The notes: generated by a model not told the origin, from the letters alone. Counted from the stretch's first letter, positions 27,749 to 37,123 are shown. The stretch: DNA of 64,000 bases from Lysinibacillus xylanilyticus (GCF_001708185.1 NZ_MDDN01000008.1:84800-148799), one strand, 5' to 3'. Made by a program: numbers and translations.

Positions 27749-27847
27749 GAAAATTCCTCCAATACCGTTACACTGATTCCTTTGTGCAGTATAACTTTAT
27801 GTATCTAAAGTTTACGCTTGCCATAGCAACGCGTAAAATGGAGGAAA

Positions 27848-28768
27848 ATGATAGTGGCTATCAAAAAATTTAATAGGTGTGTGAACGACAACATGAACAT
27901 AGAAGAAATAGCATTAAAAATTGAAATTTTGGAGAGGCAAAATCTCAGTAAATCCGCAGAAATGACGAATTATACGCAATCTGCCCTAACGTCTAAGGTA
28001 AAAAAAATGGAGACTGAAATTGGTCAGGAAGTTTTTAAGCGTACACCGCAAGGCTTAAAAATTACGGATGTAGGCATACAATATTTACACTTTTTAAAGC
28101 TGATTACCGAAGAGTATGAGGAATTTTTACAAGCAATCGGGGCAGCACAAACGAACACAAAAATTAGCTTTGGCACTTCCCATACAACAATCAAAATTTA
28201 TGGCGCATCCATTATGAATAGCTTGCAAACTAATAATATACCTTTAGATGTCGATTTCACAGTAGAATCCAGTACTTCCTTAAATGAAAAAGTACACAAT
28301 GCCGAAATGGATTGTGCACTAACAAGTAACCCTATTAAACATTATTCTGATTTAAATTATGACATGATTGCATCCGAAACATTTGAAGTCATATCGAATA
28401 ATACACATATCATTAATTTTGAGGAACGTTCACCCGTTACACTACTTGTACTAAGTAAAGGATGTATGTATTCACGCGCGATGGCTGAGTGGCTGAAAAA
28501 GCATCAAGTTCCGTTTACGATGAAAGAAATAAAATCAGTGAGTAGTATTCTTGATTTCCTTCAAATTGACAATTCGATTGCTGTGTTAAATACAAAACTA
28601 ATTGATTTATATAACTATACGAACATTCATTATTACGATTTACAGCAGCTCCACAACATCATAGAAACAGTCTTTATTTACAAAAAGAGCGACAGTAAAC
28701 AATCACCCATTTATCAACTAAAAAATGTGATTGAATCATTACTGGAAGCCCCTATTGAACAAAGCTAG
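27848..28768 (+). CDS. LysR-family transcriptional regulator
   Basis: 306 residues. The helix-turn-helix KSAEMTNYTQSALTSKVKKMETEIGQEVFKRTPQGLKITDVG gives the LTTR DNA-binding domain near residues 35-75, followed by a two-lobed effector domain. The ATG at 27848 has GGAGG close upstream; the ATG at 27893 begins nearer the conserved domain but has a weaker site, so the first 15 residues are uncertain. Divergent from the MFS gene with both promoters in 99 bp, it likely activates that transporter on ligand binding and represses itself. Confidence 0.85.
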   Translation: MIVAIKKFNRCVNDNMNIEEIALKIEILERQNLSKSAEMTNYTQSALTSKVKKMETEIGQEVFKRTPQGLKITDVGIQYLHFLKLITEEYEEFLQAIGAAQTNTKISFGTSHTTIKIYGASIMNSLQTNNIPLDVDFTVESSTSLNEKVHNAEMDCALTSNPIKHYSDLNYDMIASETFEVISNNTHIINFEERSPVTLLVLSKGCMYSRAMAEWLKKHQVPFTMKEIKSVSSILDFLQIDNSIAVLNTKLIDLYNYTNIHYYDLQQLHNIIETVFIYKKSDSKQSPIYQLKNVIESLLEAPIEQS

Positions 28769-28788
28769 TTCGATAAGGGCTTTATCAG

Positions 28789-28900
28789 TTTATCGGAACT
28801 GTTTTTAGATTTATCGCTCTAATTTTTATATTTATCGGAACGATTTACAGATTTATCGGAACAATTTTAGAATTTATCGCCTAACTTTCATAATTTATCG
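28789..28900. repeat. TTTATCG array, 6 units at exactly 21 nt
   Basis: TTTATCG starts at 28789, 28810, 28831, 28852, 28873 and 28894, all 21 nt apart. The spacers vary but often read GAACNNTTTT. The last unit contains the stop codon of the histidine kinase, and the array begins 21 nt after the LysR stop, so it fills the convergent gap. Confidence 0.85.
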
Positions 28901-29893
28901 ATATTCAGCGAAAGAAAAACAATAAAAAGTTCCTTCACCAGTTGATTGTAAGGTATAGGTAATAGTCAATATTCTTGTGATATCGTCTATTATTTTTAAC
29001 CCTAGTCCAGTACTTGCATGATGCTGTTCAAAACCAATCCCATTATCGTTCATATAAACCTTGCCTTCTTTAATCGTTACCTCAAGTTTTGTAGCTTTTG
29101 AATGTTTCATTGTGTTTTGAAACACATTATCGAATAAGCGTTGTAGCCATAGCTCATTGCTCGTCCATGTTAAATCGAGATCGTCTGTACGAAAGTTTAG
29201 TTCGATGTTATGCATTCGATATAAATAGCTCCACTTTTTTATCATCGTTTCCAACAATACCGTGAGCTGTACTTCTTCATTCACAACATAAGAATTTTCG
29301 ATTGTATCTAAGGACTGCACATTAAATTCATTCGTTAAGTTAGCCATGTATTGAATTTGCTCGTTTAAGGACTCTACCAATTTCGGTTGATCTTTATAGT
29401 AATCTTCTAGATAAAATAATTGTAAACGGATCGCAGTGAGCGGTGTATTAATATCGTGTCTTAGCTTTTGTAGAAGCTCTTTTTGCAACTCCTGTTGTTG
29501 CTTAAGCTCTAATTCTCGGTAAGTAGTTCGCTCAATTAAAATATTCACAGACTGAATGAGCTGTCCAATTTCATCCTCACTACCAACCTCTAATGTACTT
29601 GGTGTTCTTTCATTGCTTGCTAAGTCACGAATCGTTTTGTTTAGCATATTAATTTTGGAAAGTAATGAATTAATTGACTTCGAAAATAAAAACGCAAGCA
29701 AACATAATGAGAGAAAAAATACAATCAGCATGGCTGGATAGGCGAATGATTCATGGAATGGCGTGCCTTTATTGCGCGTTTTAAAGGCAACGTCATAAAT
29801 AATGGACATTGACACACTGATTCCTAACAAGACGATTGGCACACTAACAATGGCAGAAAATAATAACATTCGATATTTTGTTTTTAATGTCAT
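28895..29893 (-). CDS. sensor histidine kinase
   Basis: 332 residues. Two membrane helices (about 9-33 and 51-70) enclose a short outer loop. A HAMP-like linker leads to the H-box LRHDINTPLTAIR (His146), an N-box around NVFQNTMKHS (about 257-265) and G-boxes NDNGIGF and GLGLK. With a loop of only about 17 residues, it probably senses the membrane or a partner rather than a soluble ligand. It overlaps the response regulator by 4 bp (ATGA) and is last in a three-gene operon. Confidence 0.9.
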   Translation of the reverse strand: MTLKTKYRMLLFSAIVSVPIVLLGISVSMSIIYDVAFKTRNKGTPFHESFAYPAMLIVFFLSLCLLAFLFSKSINSLLSKINMLNKTIRDLASNERTPSTLEVGSEDEIGQLIQSVNILIERTTYRELELKQQQELQKELLQKLRHDINTPLTAIRLQLFYLEDYYKDQPKLVESLNEQIQYMANLTNEFNVQSLDTIENSYVVNEEVQLTVLLETMIKKWSYLYRMHNIELNFRTDDLDLTWTSNELWLQRLFDNVFQNTMKHSKATKLEVTIKEGKVYMNDNGIGFEQHHASTGLGLKIIDDITRILTITYTLQSTGEGTFYCFSFAEYR

Positions 29894-30561
29894 TTCTTTA
29901 TGTAGGTATTTAATCGATACCCTTCTCCGTAAATATTTTGAAGGATGTACCCTGAAGGATCATCCATTTTTGTTCTGATCTTTTTGATGTGAACATTGAT
30001 AATATTATGATTTCGATCCTCAAGTGGCCATAAATAGTCAAAAAAATGATCCTTTGTTAAAACTCTGTCCCTGTTGTCAAATAAATAAAAGAAGATTTTA
30101 CGTTCAATCGCAGTCAATGAAATTTCATCATGAATCGTATTTATAAAAACCTTTCGATGCTCACCATCAATTAACAAATGCTGGATTTGCGTAAATGTTC
30201 CATATTGCTGCGTTAGCATTTTCTGTATTCTTATTAGCAGCTCTCTAGGGTCAAAAGGCTTTGTCATATAGTCTTCACCAACCGTTAAGCCTTGAAGCTT
30301 GCTGTCGATATCATTACGAGCAGACAGAAAAATAATAGGTATATTTAAGCCTAAGCTTTTAATATTCTTTGTCAGCTGATAGCCATCTTCCCCTGGGAGC
30401 ATAATGTCCATTATCACTAAATCGCTTTGCCGAATAATGCTCATTATTTCTTGTCCATCTGTTTTCCATACAACATCGTAACCTTCACGCTGTAGTATTT
30501 TTTGCATCAAATCACCAATCATCGGATCGTCTTCTACAATTAAAATCGTAAATCCTTTCAT
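29890..30561 (-). CDS. OmpR-family response regulator
   Basis: 223 residues. The receiver domain has the acidic pair at 10-12, the phosphorylated Asp52 in VIMDIMLPGEDG, Ser80 and Lys101 (MTKPFDP). A winged-helix output domain of OmpR type follows (LTAIERKIFFYLFDNRDRVLTKDHFFDYLW; INVHIKKIRTKM; YGEGYRL). It overlaps both neighbours by 4 bp, so hydrolase, regulator and kinase are made together. Targets are unknown; the hydrolase gene is likely under its control. Confidence 0.92.
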   Translation of the reverse strand: MKGFTILIVEDDPMIGDLMQKILQREGYDVVWKTDGQEIMSIIRQSDLVIMDIMLPGEDGYQLTKNIKSLGLNIPIIFLSARNDIDSKLQGLTVGEDYMTKPFDPRELLIRIQKMLTQQYGTFTQIQHLLIDGEHRKVFINTIHDEISLTAIERKIFFYLFDNRDRVLTKDHFFDYLWPLEDRNHNIINVHIKKIRTKMDDPSGYILQNIYGEGYRLNTYIKK

Positions 30562-31541
30562 TCCATCAGCCTTTCATTCGTTTGTTTCATAAATTCCATA
30601 GCAAAATGATAAATCTCATCCGGTTTATACAAATAGATGCTATGGGTACCACTTAATTCTTTCACATCTGCTATATGTATTTGCTCAGCAAATTCCGCAT
30701 ATTCCTGGCGATTGTACTTCGTATATTTGGAGTCTTTATTTTGTTCAGCAATGGCATCAATCAATAATATAGGTGTGTCTTTTGGTTTTGGAAGCTTTTC
30801 TGATTTCACACTATTTTCGTAGACATGTAGAAGTTCATTTTTCATATCATCATTCAAAAATTGTTTAAAGGATTGTGCTTTATAGATTTCTTTTTCTTCA
30901 TCCGTTAAAAAATTTTGCTTGATTACTTCTGGATTATACACTTTCGAAGGTGCTAGTCGGTGTAAGCCCATGTCCGTTAACAGATTCATTCCTCTAACAG
31001 TCCAAGAATCGGCTACTCCCATTTTATGCTCTATATATTGGCTTGGCAAACTGATATCAAGTGCAATAATCCCTTTTATTTCTTCTGGGTATTTTTGTGC
31101 CCAATAAATAGCTTCAACCCCCGAAATGGAATGTGGTACGAGTATATAAGGAGGCTTATTGCCACTTTTCTGGAGTGCTTCTCTTGTCTGGGCTAAAATT
31201 GTATCAATATCTCGTTCGTCGTTAGAGACATCACTATATCCATATCCCGCTCTTTCAATAACAGCAATTTTATGTTCATGCGAAAATTTACTGTAAAGTC
31301 CTTTCATCTCATAAATAGGAGCCGCAACCCCTGAACCTGCCATAAATACATAAGTGTCCTCACCATCGCCCTCAGTATACACATTCATTTTGTTATGATC
31401 GACCTCTACATTCACTCCTTTATTTTCCAAAACATTAGATTCCTTACTTAACTCGTATTGATGATAGCTAAATATCACGCCAAGCCCAAGTAGCATTAAC
31501 GCAATAAAGTAGATTCCTATTTTCTTCACTAGTTTTTTCAT
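30558..31541 (-). CDS. alpha/beta hydrolase, membrane-anchored
   Basis: 327 residues. Helix 7-25 anchors the protein so that the catalytic domain faces outward. The oxyanion segment MAGSGVAAPIYE is followed by IERAGYGYSD and the nucleophile elbow VPHSISG (Ser138), in which the flanking glycines of GxSxG are Pro and Ser. The candidate catalytic His is in GTHSIYL near the C-terminus. It is first in an operon with a two-component system (4-bp overlap). The unusual elbow leaves activity uncertain; ester or peptide substrates are possible. Confidence 0.8.
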   Translation of the reverse strand: MKKLVKKIGIYFIALMLLGLGVIFSYHQYELSKESNVLENKGVNVEVDHNKMNVYTEGDGEDTYVFMAGSGVAAPIYEMKGLYSKFSHEHKIAVIERAGYGYSDVSNDERDIDTILAQTREALQKSGNKPPYILVPHSISGVEAIYWAQKYPEEIKGIIALDISLPSQYIEHKMGVADSWTVRGMNLLTDMGLHRLAPSKVYNPEVIKQNFLTDEEKEIYKAQSFKQFLNDDMKNELLHVYENSVKSEKLPKPKDTPILLIDAIAEQNKDSKYTKYNRQEYAEFAEQIHIADVKELSGTHSIYLYKPDEIYHFAMEFMKQTNERLME

Positions 31542-31610
31542 ACAATTCTCCTCTCAGTTGATACTTGAAAGGATACACGTTAAAAATAAATTTCTAATAA
31601 ATTTTTTCAA

Positions 31611-31652
31611 GAAATAAAAAACTGTCTAAAAGTTTTTACACCATTTAGACAG
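31611..31652 (-). terminator. intrinsic terminator
   Basis: CTGTCTAAA and TTTAGACAG (9 bp) with a 13-nt loop, followed on the minus strand by a run of T. It ends the DUF1801 gene transcript before the hydrolase operon. Confidence 0.75.
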
Positions 31653-31670
31653 CCCTTGACCTGAAGAGAA

Positions 31671-32093
31671 TTATGATTGGGGATATGTTTTTTGTAAAAA
31701 AGATACAGATTGTTTAATGAGTGACTTTAATACTTCCTCATCCACATCTGCTAGCTTATTAATATAAACACAAGCTTTTCCTGTTGTATGTTTGCCAAAT
31801 TCTTGTAATAATTGATCGCGCTCATTGTCACCTGGAGCAAAATATAAACTGATTTTAGCCTTTCGAGGAGAAAATCCAACTAAAGGTGCATCGCCTTCAT
31901 GTCCAGATTCATATTTGTAATGATAGCCGCCAAAACCGATAATACTGGGCCCCCACATTTTCGCTTCATGCCCCGTTACTTCAGTAAAAATATCTACAAG
32001 TCGGTAAGCATCTTCACGTTTCTTAGGATGATCAACGTTTTCTATAAATTCAATAACACTGTCATCCGTTTCTTTCGTTTTTAATTCGTACAT
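31671..32093 (-). CDS. DUF1801 protein
   Basis: 140 residues. DSVIEFIENVDHPKKREDAYRLVDIFTEVTGHEAKMWGPSIIGFGGYHYKYESGHEGD is typical of DUF1801, and KISLYFAPGD with GKACVYINKLADVD closes the domain. The conserved face with Trp/Gly/Tyr suggests a ligand site, but no activity is established for the family. Cytosolic, monocistronic. The ATG is weakly preceded by GAGAGATC. Confidence 0.75.
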   Translation of the reverse strand: MYELKTKETDDSVIEFIENVDHPKKREDAYRLVDIFTEVTGHEAKMWGPSIIGFGGYHYKYESGHEGDAPLVGFSPRKAKISLYFAPGDNERDQLLQEFGKHTTGKACVYINKLADVDEEVLKSLIKQSVSFLQKTYPQS

Positions 32094-32155
32094 GTTGATC
32101 TCTCACCTTCTACATTTTAGTGCATCATAACGTTTACAGAAGTTTACCACAACTG

Positions 32156-32872
32156 CTATACCAAAAGCTGTTTAATAGTTTTTAATAGAACGCATTCTAT
32201 ATCTTTCTCCACTTGCTCTAGCAAAAGCTTTTGCTGTAGATGACTATAAATTCCTTGTTTTTGCATGAGCTCCTGGTGATTACCCTGCTCAACCATTTCC
32301 CCCTGTTGAATAACAAGAATTTGGTCGGCATTTTCGATTGTTTTTAAGCGGTGTGCAATGACAAAGCTTGTGCGTCCCTGCATCAAATGCTGTAGACCTT
32401 TTTGAATATCAACCTCTGTTTACGTATCCACACTAGACGTAGCTTCATCCAAATTAAAATATCCGAATTTTCTAAAATTTCCCGGGCAATAGCAAGTAAT
32501 TGTCGTTGACCTTGACTAAGGTTTGTCCCACCTGCCTGTACAGGTGTATCATACTGTGCTGGTAAATATTTTATAAAATTATGGGCATTGGCAATTTTCG
32601 TCGCTTCCTCTACTTCTACATCCGTAGCGTCAAGCTTACCAAAACGAATATTTTCACGAATCGTCCCAGAGAATAAATAGGTATCCTGTAGTACGACACC
32701 AACTCTTTGACGAATTGTTGCCATTTTATAATCCTCGATGTTATGACCATCAATTAAAATTTCACCTGCATCCACATCATAAAAACGAGTTAACAAATTG
32801 ATAATGGTCGTTTTCCCTGATCCCGTCGGCCCTACAAGTGCAATGGTGTCACCCGCCTTGGCATACTGGTGG
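32156..32872 (-). pseudogene. ABC exporter ATPase domain remnant
   Basis: Starting near 32872 the minus strand encodes AKAGDTIALVGPTGSGKTT (Walker A), DTYLFSGTIRENI, the signature LSQGQRQL and then Walker B. At 32451 one T is missing and the frame slips (DILIW instead of ILILDEATSSVD). An in-frame TAA stands at 32420-32422 in the resumed frame, before the C-terminal GRTSFVIAHRLKTIENADQILV. The whole membrane domain is gone. It abuts an unrelated plus-strand fragment, which marks a deletion or rearrangement joint. Confidence 0.8.
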
Positions 32873-33338
32873 AGGTTGTGAGTATGATGAATATTTTAAT
32901 TATTTTAATGATCGAGATTTAGAAACACGAAGATGTGCCCTCGCCGCTTTTACCGTTATGCTCGGTAAGTGGCATGCTCGCAGTGGCTTTACCTATATTC
33001 CACAGCACGACCGAAAATATTTAGGTGGATATAATCCAAATGAACCGTTTCATGAATTAAATAATTACATCGAAGCCATCGTTGCTCATCATCATCATAT
33101 AAAACAAGATTTCCCTGTGATGTTTGAATATATTATTCATTTTATTATTTCTATTGAAGAAAAAAGAAAAGTACCTTATGAAAAATGGTTTCCATAATTA
33201 GATGCTCAACTCGTTCAACGATTAAGAGATGAAGTATTAATTCCTAATAAATCACTTTTAGAAGTCCCTACTGAATACAAATACTTTTTAAGAGAATCTG
33301 GCATCCCACCATTTTTCGAATCAGATTTTTTTGAATAA
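32873..33338 (+). pseudogene. unidentified gene remnant with internal stop
   Basis: A plus-strand frame reads EYDEYFNYFNDRDLETRRCALAAFTVMLGK, then VPYEKWFP, a TAA, and continues in the same frame as LDAQLVQRLRDEVLIPNKSL to the stop at 33338. The 5' end is missing at the junction with the ABC remnant. The HHHH cluster (AIVAHHHHIKQD) and acidic/aromatic composition suggest a metal-binding or nucleotidyltransferase-like helical domain. Family not recognised. Confidence 0.5.
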
Positions 33339-33345
33339 CTGAAGA

Positions 33346-33382
33346 AAAGCCATGTCAGCAATTATCATACTAACATGGCTTT
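33346..33382. terminator. bidirectional terminator
   Basis: AAAGCCATGT pairs with ACATGGCTTT (10 bp). It lies between the convergent remnant and nrdB, 17 nt after the nrdB stop. Confidence 0.75.
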
Positions 33383-33398
33383 CTTTCTCTATCATTTT

Positions 33399-34439
33399 TT
33401 ACAAATCATCAAACCCGTTATCTTCTACATTAACCTTCACATATTGACGAGAACGTTGCTCGAAAAAGTCTGTTTTCCCTAAGTCAACATCCTCATAAGC
33501 TTTAACCCACTTCAATGGATTTTTGCGATAGCCCTCAAATGGACGCTCAACGCCAAGCTGATTACAACGAACATTTGCATAGAAGTGCACATAATCATGG
33601 ACATCTTCCACATCGAGGCCATCAATTTTATCGCCAATCACCTCATTGGCCCAATCTACCTCTAGCTGTACGGCCTCACGGAATATTTCCTGTACACGTG
33701 CTGCTCGTTCAGGTGTATCGTATTCAGGATATTCCGCTAATAGCTCTTGATAAATTTTGATGAATAAATCGACATGAAGCTGTTCATCGCGATTAATATA
33801 ATTAATCATCGTTGACGTGGCCACCATTTTTTGATTACGTGCTAAATGATAGAAGAAGGCAAAGCCGGAATAGAAGAATAAGCCTTCTAAAATCACATCA
33901 TAAATGATCGCTTCTAGCATATTTTCAACAGATGGCTCTTCCGAAAATGCATGGTAGCCTTTAATAACGAAATCATTGCGTCGCTCTAGCACTGGCTCTG
34001 TACGCCAAAAGTCAAACGTACGATCCTGCTCGTCTTTGTTCACAATACTTGATAGCACATAGGAATAAGAGTGATTATGGATAACCTCCTGCTGTGCTAA
34101 AATAATCATTAATGCATTTAAGCTTGAATCTGTTAAATAATCTGCTACTTTACCAGCAAAATCTGTTTGTACACTGTCTAAAAGTGCTAGTAAACCAATT
34201 ATTTTCAAAAATGATTCCTGTTCAACTGCTGATAGCTCAGGAAACTGCTTCACATCATTGCTCATATTAATTTCAAATGGTGTCCAGAAGTTACCAAGCA
34301 TTTTTTTATACTTTGGATAAGCCCAGCTAAAACGCACATCATCCCAGTTTAAAATGTTAGAAGAGCGACCGTTCACAATCCCTGTTGAACGGTTCGGTGC
34401 TTCTTTATCCATAATTTGTCGTTTCGTAATCGTTGTCAT
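33399..34439 (-). CDS. nrdB: class I ribonucleotide reductase beta subunit
   Basis: 346 residues. All metal and radical residues are visible: Asp88 (LLDSVQ), Glu118 and His121 (QQEVIHNHSY), radical Tyr125, Glu185 (LEGLFF), Glu219 and His222 (RDEQLHVD). It houses the diferric/dimanganese tyrosyl radical that starts reduction of ribonucleotides. AGGAGGAAGTAACG precedes the ATG. It follows nrdA by 12 nt and shares its riboswitch. The absence of nrdI between the genes argues for the class Ia type, not the usual Bacillus NrdEF type. Confidence 0.93.
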   Translation of the reverse strand: MTTITKRQIMDKEAPNRSTGIVNGRSSNILNWDDVRFSWAYPKYKKMLGNFWTPFEINMSNDVKQFPELSAVEQESFLKIIGLLALLDSVQTDFAGKVADYLTDSSLNALMIILAQQEVIHNHSYSYVLSSIVNKDEQDRTFDFWRTEPVLERRNDFVIKGYHAFSEEPSVENMLEAIIYDVILEGLFFYSGFAFFYHLARNQKMVATSTMINYINRDEQLHVDLFIKIYQELLAEYPEYDTPERAARVQEIFREAVQLEVDWANEVIGDKIDGLDVEDVHDYVHFYANVRCNQLGVERPFEGYRKNPLKWVKAYEDVDLGKTDFFEQRSRQYVKVNVEDNGFDDL

Positions 34440-34451
34440 CGTTACTTCCTC

Positions 34452-36665
34452 CTAGCTTGCACAAGACTCACATTCTAGCAATTCTACAGATGTTGAGCGT
34501 ACATAATATGTCGTTTTCACACCACTCGCCCAAGCGTTCATATGTAGTGCTAATAAATCCTTCGCCTTAATCGTATTTTGAACATATAAATTCAGTGAAA
34601 TGCCTTGGTCAATATGACGAGCTCGTGCAGCATTTTGCTTGATTGTCCAATTTTGATCGATGAAATAAGCTGATTTATAATACCAAGTCGTCGTCGGTGA
34701 TAAATCTGGTACAGTTACTGGTATTTTGTAATCCTTTTTCTCCTCTGAATAACTTTTTTGGAAGATTGGATCAATCGTCGCCGTACTGCCCGCTAAAATA
34801 GATGTCGATGAGTTAGGGGCAACGGCCATAACATAACCGTTACGCATACCGTTATCAGCAACTGCTGCGCGTAACGCATTCCATTTTTCACTGTCGTAAC
34901 CACGTTTGTCAAAATACGCACCAGTATGCCAATCTGAACCTTCAAATAATGGGTAAGCACCTTTTTCACTTGCCAAATCGTTAGAAGCGCGAATCGTTAA
35001 ATAGGCAATTTCCTCGTATAGCTTGTCCGCAAATTCTACAGCTTCCTCAGACTCCCATTGAATTTCTTTCAAAGCTAATAAATGATGCCAACCAAATGTG
35101 CCTAGCCCAATACCACGGTAGCGCAAGTTCGTACGCTCTGCTTGTTTCACTGGGATTGTATTTAAGGCAATAACGTTATCTAACATACGTACTTGAATTG
35201 GAATCAAACGTTCTAGTACACCAGCCGGTACAGCTCTGCCTAAATTAATAGATGATAAGTTACATACAACGAAATCTCCAGGCTTGCGACGTGTTACGAT
35301 GACATCATCTTCAAGGGTAATAGATTCGAATTCAGTAGCCGACATATTTTGGAAAATTTCTGTGCATAGGTTCGAGCTGTAAACCATCCCTTCATGCTTA
35401 TTCGGATTCATACGATTTACTTCATCACGATAAAACATAAACGGCACGCCTGTTTCAAGCTGTGAGCGCATAATACGTTTCATAATATCGATCGCTGGTA
35501 CGACTTCACGGCTTAATAAAGGATTGGCGATACATTCTGCATATTTTGTACGGAAGGAACCGTCACCTTTTTTCTCATCATAGAAATCTTCTAATGAGAA
35601 GCCCATGACCTCTCGTACTTCATGTGGGTCAAATAAATGCCATTCCCCACGTGCCTCAACTGTCTCCATAAATAAATCCGGTAAGCATAGCCCTGTGAAA
35701 ATATCATGGGCACGCAAACGCTCATCCCCATTGTTTAAACGTAAATCTAAAAACGTAAAGACGTCTTTATGCCAAACATCTAAATAGACCGCGATAGCTC
35801 CTTGTCGTTGCCCAAGCTGATCGACCGAAACTGCCGTATTATTAAGCTGTTTAATCCATGGTAAAACGCCACTTGATGCACCTTTAAAACCTTTAATAGA
35901 TGAGCCTCGGCTACGAATTTTGCCCATATAAACACCAATACCGCCGCCATACTTAGATAATGTTGCGACATCTGTATTTGTGTCATAAATACTTTGTAAA
36001 CTATCATCTACTGTATCAATAAAGCAACTAGATAGCTGTCCATGTGTTTTCCCTGCATTCGATAATGTTGGTGTGGCAACAGTCATATATAAATTACTCA
36101 TTGCCCAGTAAGACTCTCGCACCTTTTGTAAACGATTTTCTGTTTCATCCTGCATCAATGTCATCGCAATGACCATCCAACGTTCCTGTGGTAACTCGAC
36201 AGGTGTTTTCGTATAATCACGAACAACATAACGGTCCATTAATGTTTTTAAGCCAATATATGTAAACAACTCATCTCGACTTTGTTCTAAATATGAAGCA
36301 AGTTCCTGAAGCTCCTGCTCACTATATTTTGTTGTTAAACTTTCATGATACAGACCAGCCTCTGTATAGCGTGCTAATTGTGCTGGGAAAACCTGATAAA
36401 CATCTTTCACAGAAACACCGCGGCGCATTGCAAATTGGTCATATAATTTTTCTAAATAAATTTGCGCTGCAACAAATGTCCAATATGGCTCCTCTTCATC
36501 AATTAGGCTAAGCGTTTGTAAAATCATCGCATCCGCCCATGCCTCAAATGTGGCATTGTCATTTTTTCGTAGCCATCGATCCGATAACCTTACAAAACTT
36601 TCAAGTTCATCCTCCGTGTAACTTTTCTTTAGCTTAGCAATTTGCTGTTCGATTTGAATTGTCAT
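34452..36665 (-). CDS. nrdA: class I ribonucleotide reductase alpha subunit
   Basis: 737 residues from ATG 36665, which follows AAAGGGAGAG. Upstream codons in the same frame lie inside the riboswitch leader and are not protein. Landmarks are TPTLSNAG with SSCFIDTV (redox Cys), KYGGGIGVYMGKIRSRGSSIKG, NLCTEIF (active-site Cys/Glu), VAPNSSTSILAG and the tail CESC (Cys732/735) that re-reduces the site. The N-terminus shows no full ATP-cone, so overall activity control by dATP may be lacking. With NrdB it makes dNDPs from NDPs. Transcription is governed by a cobalamin riboswitch in the leader. Confidence 0.93.
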   Translation of the reverse strand: MTIQIEQQIAKLKKSYTEDELESFVRLSDRWLRKNDNATFEAWADAMILQTLSLIDEEEPYWTFVAAQIYLEKLYDQFAMRRGVSVKDVYQVFPAQLARYTEAGLYHESLTTKYSEQELQELASYLEQSRDELFTYIGLKTLMDRYVVRDYTKTPVELPQERWMVIAMTLMQDETENRLQKVRESYWAMSNLYMTVATPTLSNAGKTHGQLSSCFIDTVDDSLQSIYDTNTDVATLSKYGGGIGVYMGKIRSRGSSIKGFKGASSGVLPWIKQLNNTAVSVDQLGQRQGAIAVYLDVWHKDVFTFLDLRLNNGDERLRAHDIFTGLCLPDLFMETVEARGEWHLFDPHEVREVMGFSLEDFYDEKKGDGSFRTKYAECIANPLLSREVVPAIDIMKRIMRSQLETGVPFMFYRDEVNRMNPNKHEGMVYSSNLCTEIFQNMSATEFESITLEDDVIVTRRKPGDFVVCNLSSINLGRAVPAGVLERLIPIQVRMLDNVIALNTIPVKQAERTNLRYRGIGLGTFGWHHLLALKEIQWESEEAVEFADKLYEEIAYLTIRASNDLASEKGAYPLFEGSDWHTGAYFDKRGYDSEKWNALRAAVADNGMRNGYVMAVAPNSSTSILAGSTATIDPIFQKSYSEEKKDYKIPVTVPDLSPTTTWYYKSAYFIDQNWTIKQNAARARHIDQGISLNLYVQNTIKAKDLLALHMNAWASGVKTTYYVRSTSVELLECESCAS

Positions 36666-36694
36666 ATACACATACTCTCCCTTTCTATCTCCAG

Positions 36695-36740
36695 ACAACA
36701 CAAAAGCGATCACGCATCCTCTATCGGTTGCGTGATCGCT
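36695..36740 (-). terminator. leader terminator of the riboswitch
   Basis: GCGATCACGCA and TGCGTGATCGC pair over 11 bp and are followed by TTTTGTGTT on the minus strand. It stands about 100 nt after the B12 aptamer and 30 nt before nrdA, so it is the off-switch of the expression platform. A second stem (AGAAGTG/CACTTCT, 36778-36808) lies between aptamer and terminator. Confidence 0.85.
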
Positions 36741-36840
36741 GTAAAATCGGAAATGGAAATGAAGGACATGCACACACAGAAGTGAACAAATCTCTCGCCT
36801 CCACTTCTCAATCCCCGAAGAATGTGTCGCTGTCTTGAAC

Positions 36841-36981
36841 AAATCGGCAGGTCTCCTGGCTCATGCTTCCTCCAAATGATCGCCTTCCCATTGTTAACAG
36901 TGGCCTCTGCATCATTTGTCAGCACTTACAGTTGCGGGGACAGCTTCGGCTTAAGATGCTCTTTTCCGAATTCCCTTTTAA
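36841..36981 (-). promoter_or_regulatory. cobalamin (B12) riboswitch controlling nrdAB
   Basis: Read on the minus strand this region contains, in order, AGGGAATTCGG, the core GCTGTCCCCGCAACTGTAAG, GGCCACTG, TGGGAAGGCG and the B12 box ATGAGCCAGGAGACCTGCC. These are the conserved blocks of the AdoCbl riboswitch in correct order and spacing. The next gene on that strand is nrdA. With the terminator downstream, ligand binding should stop transcription of nrdAB when B12 is plentiful. Confidence 0.95.
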
Positions 36982-37037
36982 ACCATATTGGTACCTCTTG
37001 TTCAAAATACTATATATAGTGTTTTAACTCCTAAACA

Positions 37038-37066
37038 AATCTAACATATGGTGTTTATTGTTGCAA
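37038..37066 (-). promoter_or_regulatory. candidate promoter of the nrdAB leader
   Basis: TTGCAA, 17 nt, TAGATT on the minus strand, about 60 nt before the aptamer. It would drive the riboswitch leader separately from the salvage operon upstream. Confidence 0.5.
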
Positions 37067-37123
37067 TAGGCGTTTTGCCCCTTGATTTTTATTACGCACT
37101 ACTTTTTCTCGAAGCAAGCCCAA

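Noticed and set aside
28789..28900. CRISPR-like array
   Set aside because: A 7-nt motif every 21 nt is far too short for CRISPR repeats, and the spacers are not of protospacer size.
34439..34452. Class Ib NrdEF assignment of the reductase
   Set aside because: No nrdI gene is in the operon, and the sequence pattern of alpha and beta fits the class Ia type better. This is judged by eye and could be changed by a phylogeny.
36666..36842. N-terminal extension of NrdA to 36842
   Set aside because: Those codons lie within the riboswitch leader and terminator, and the ATG at 36665 has a ribosome site and the natural start of the protein.
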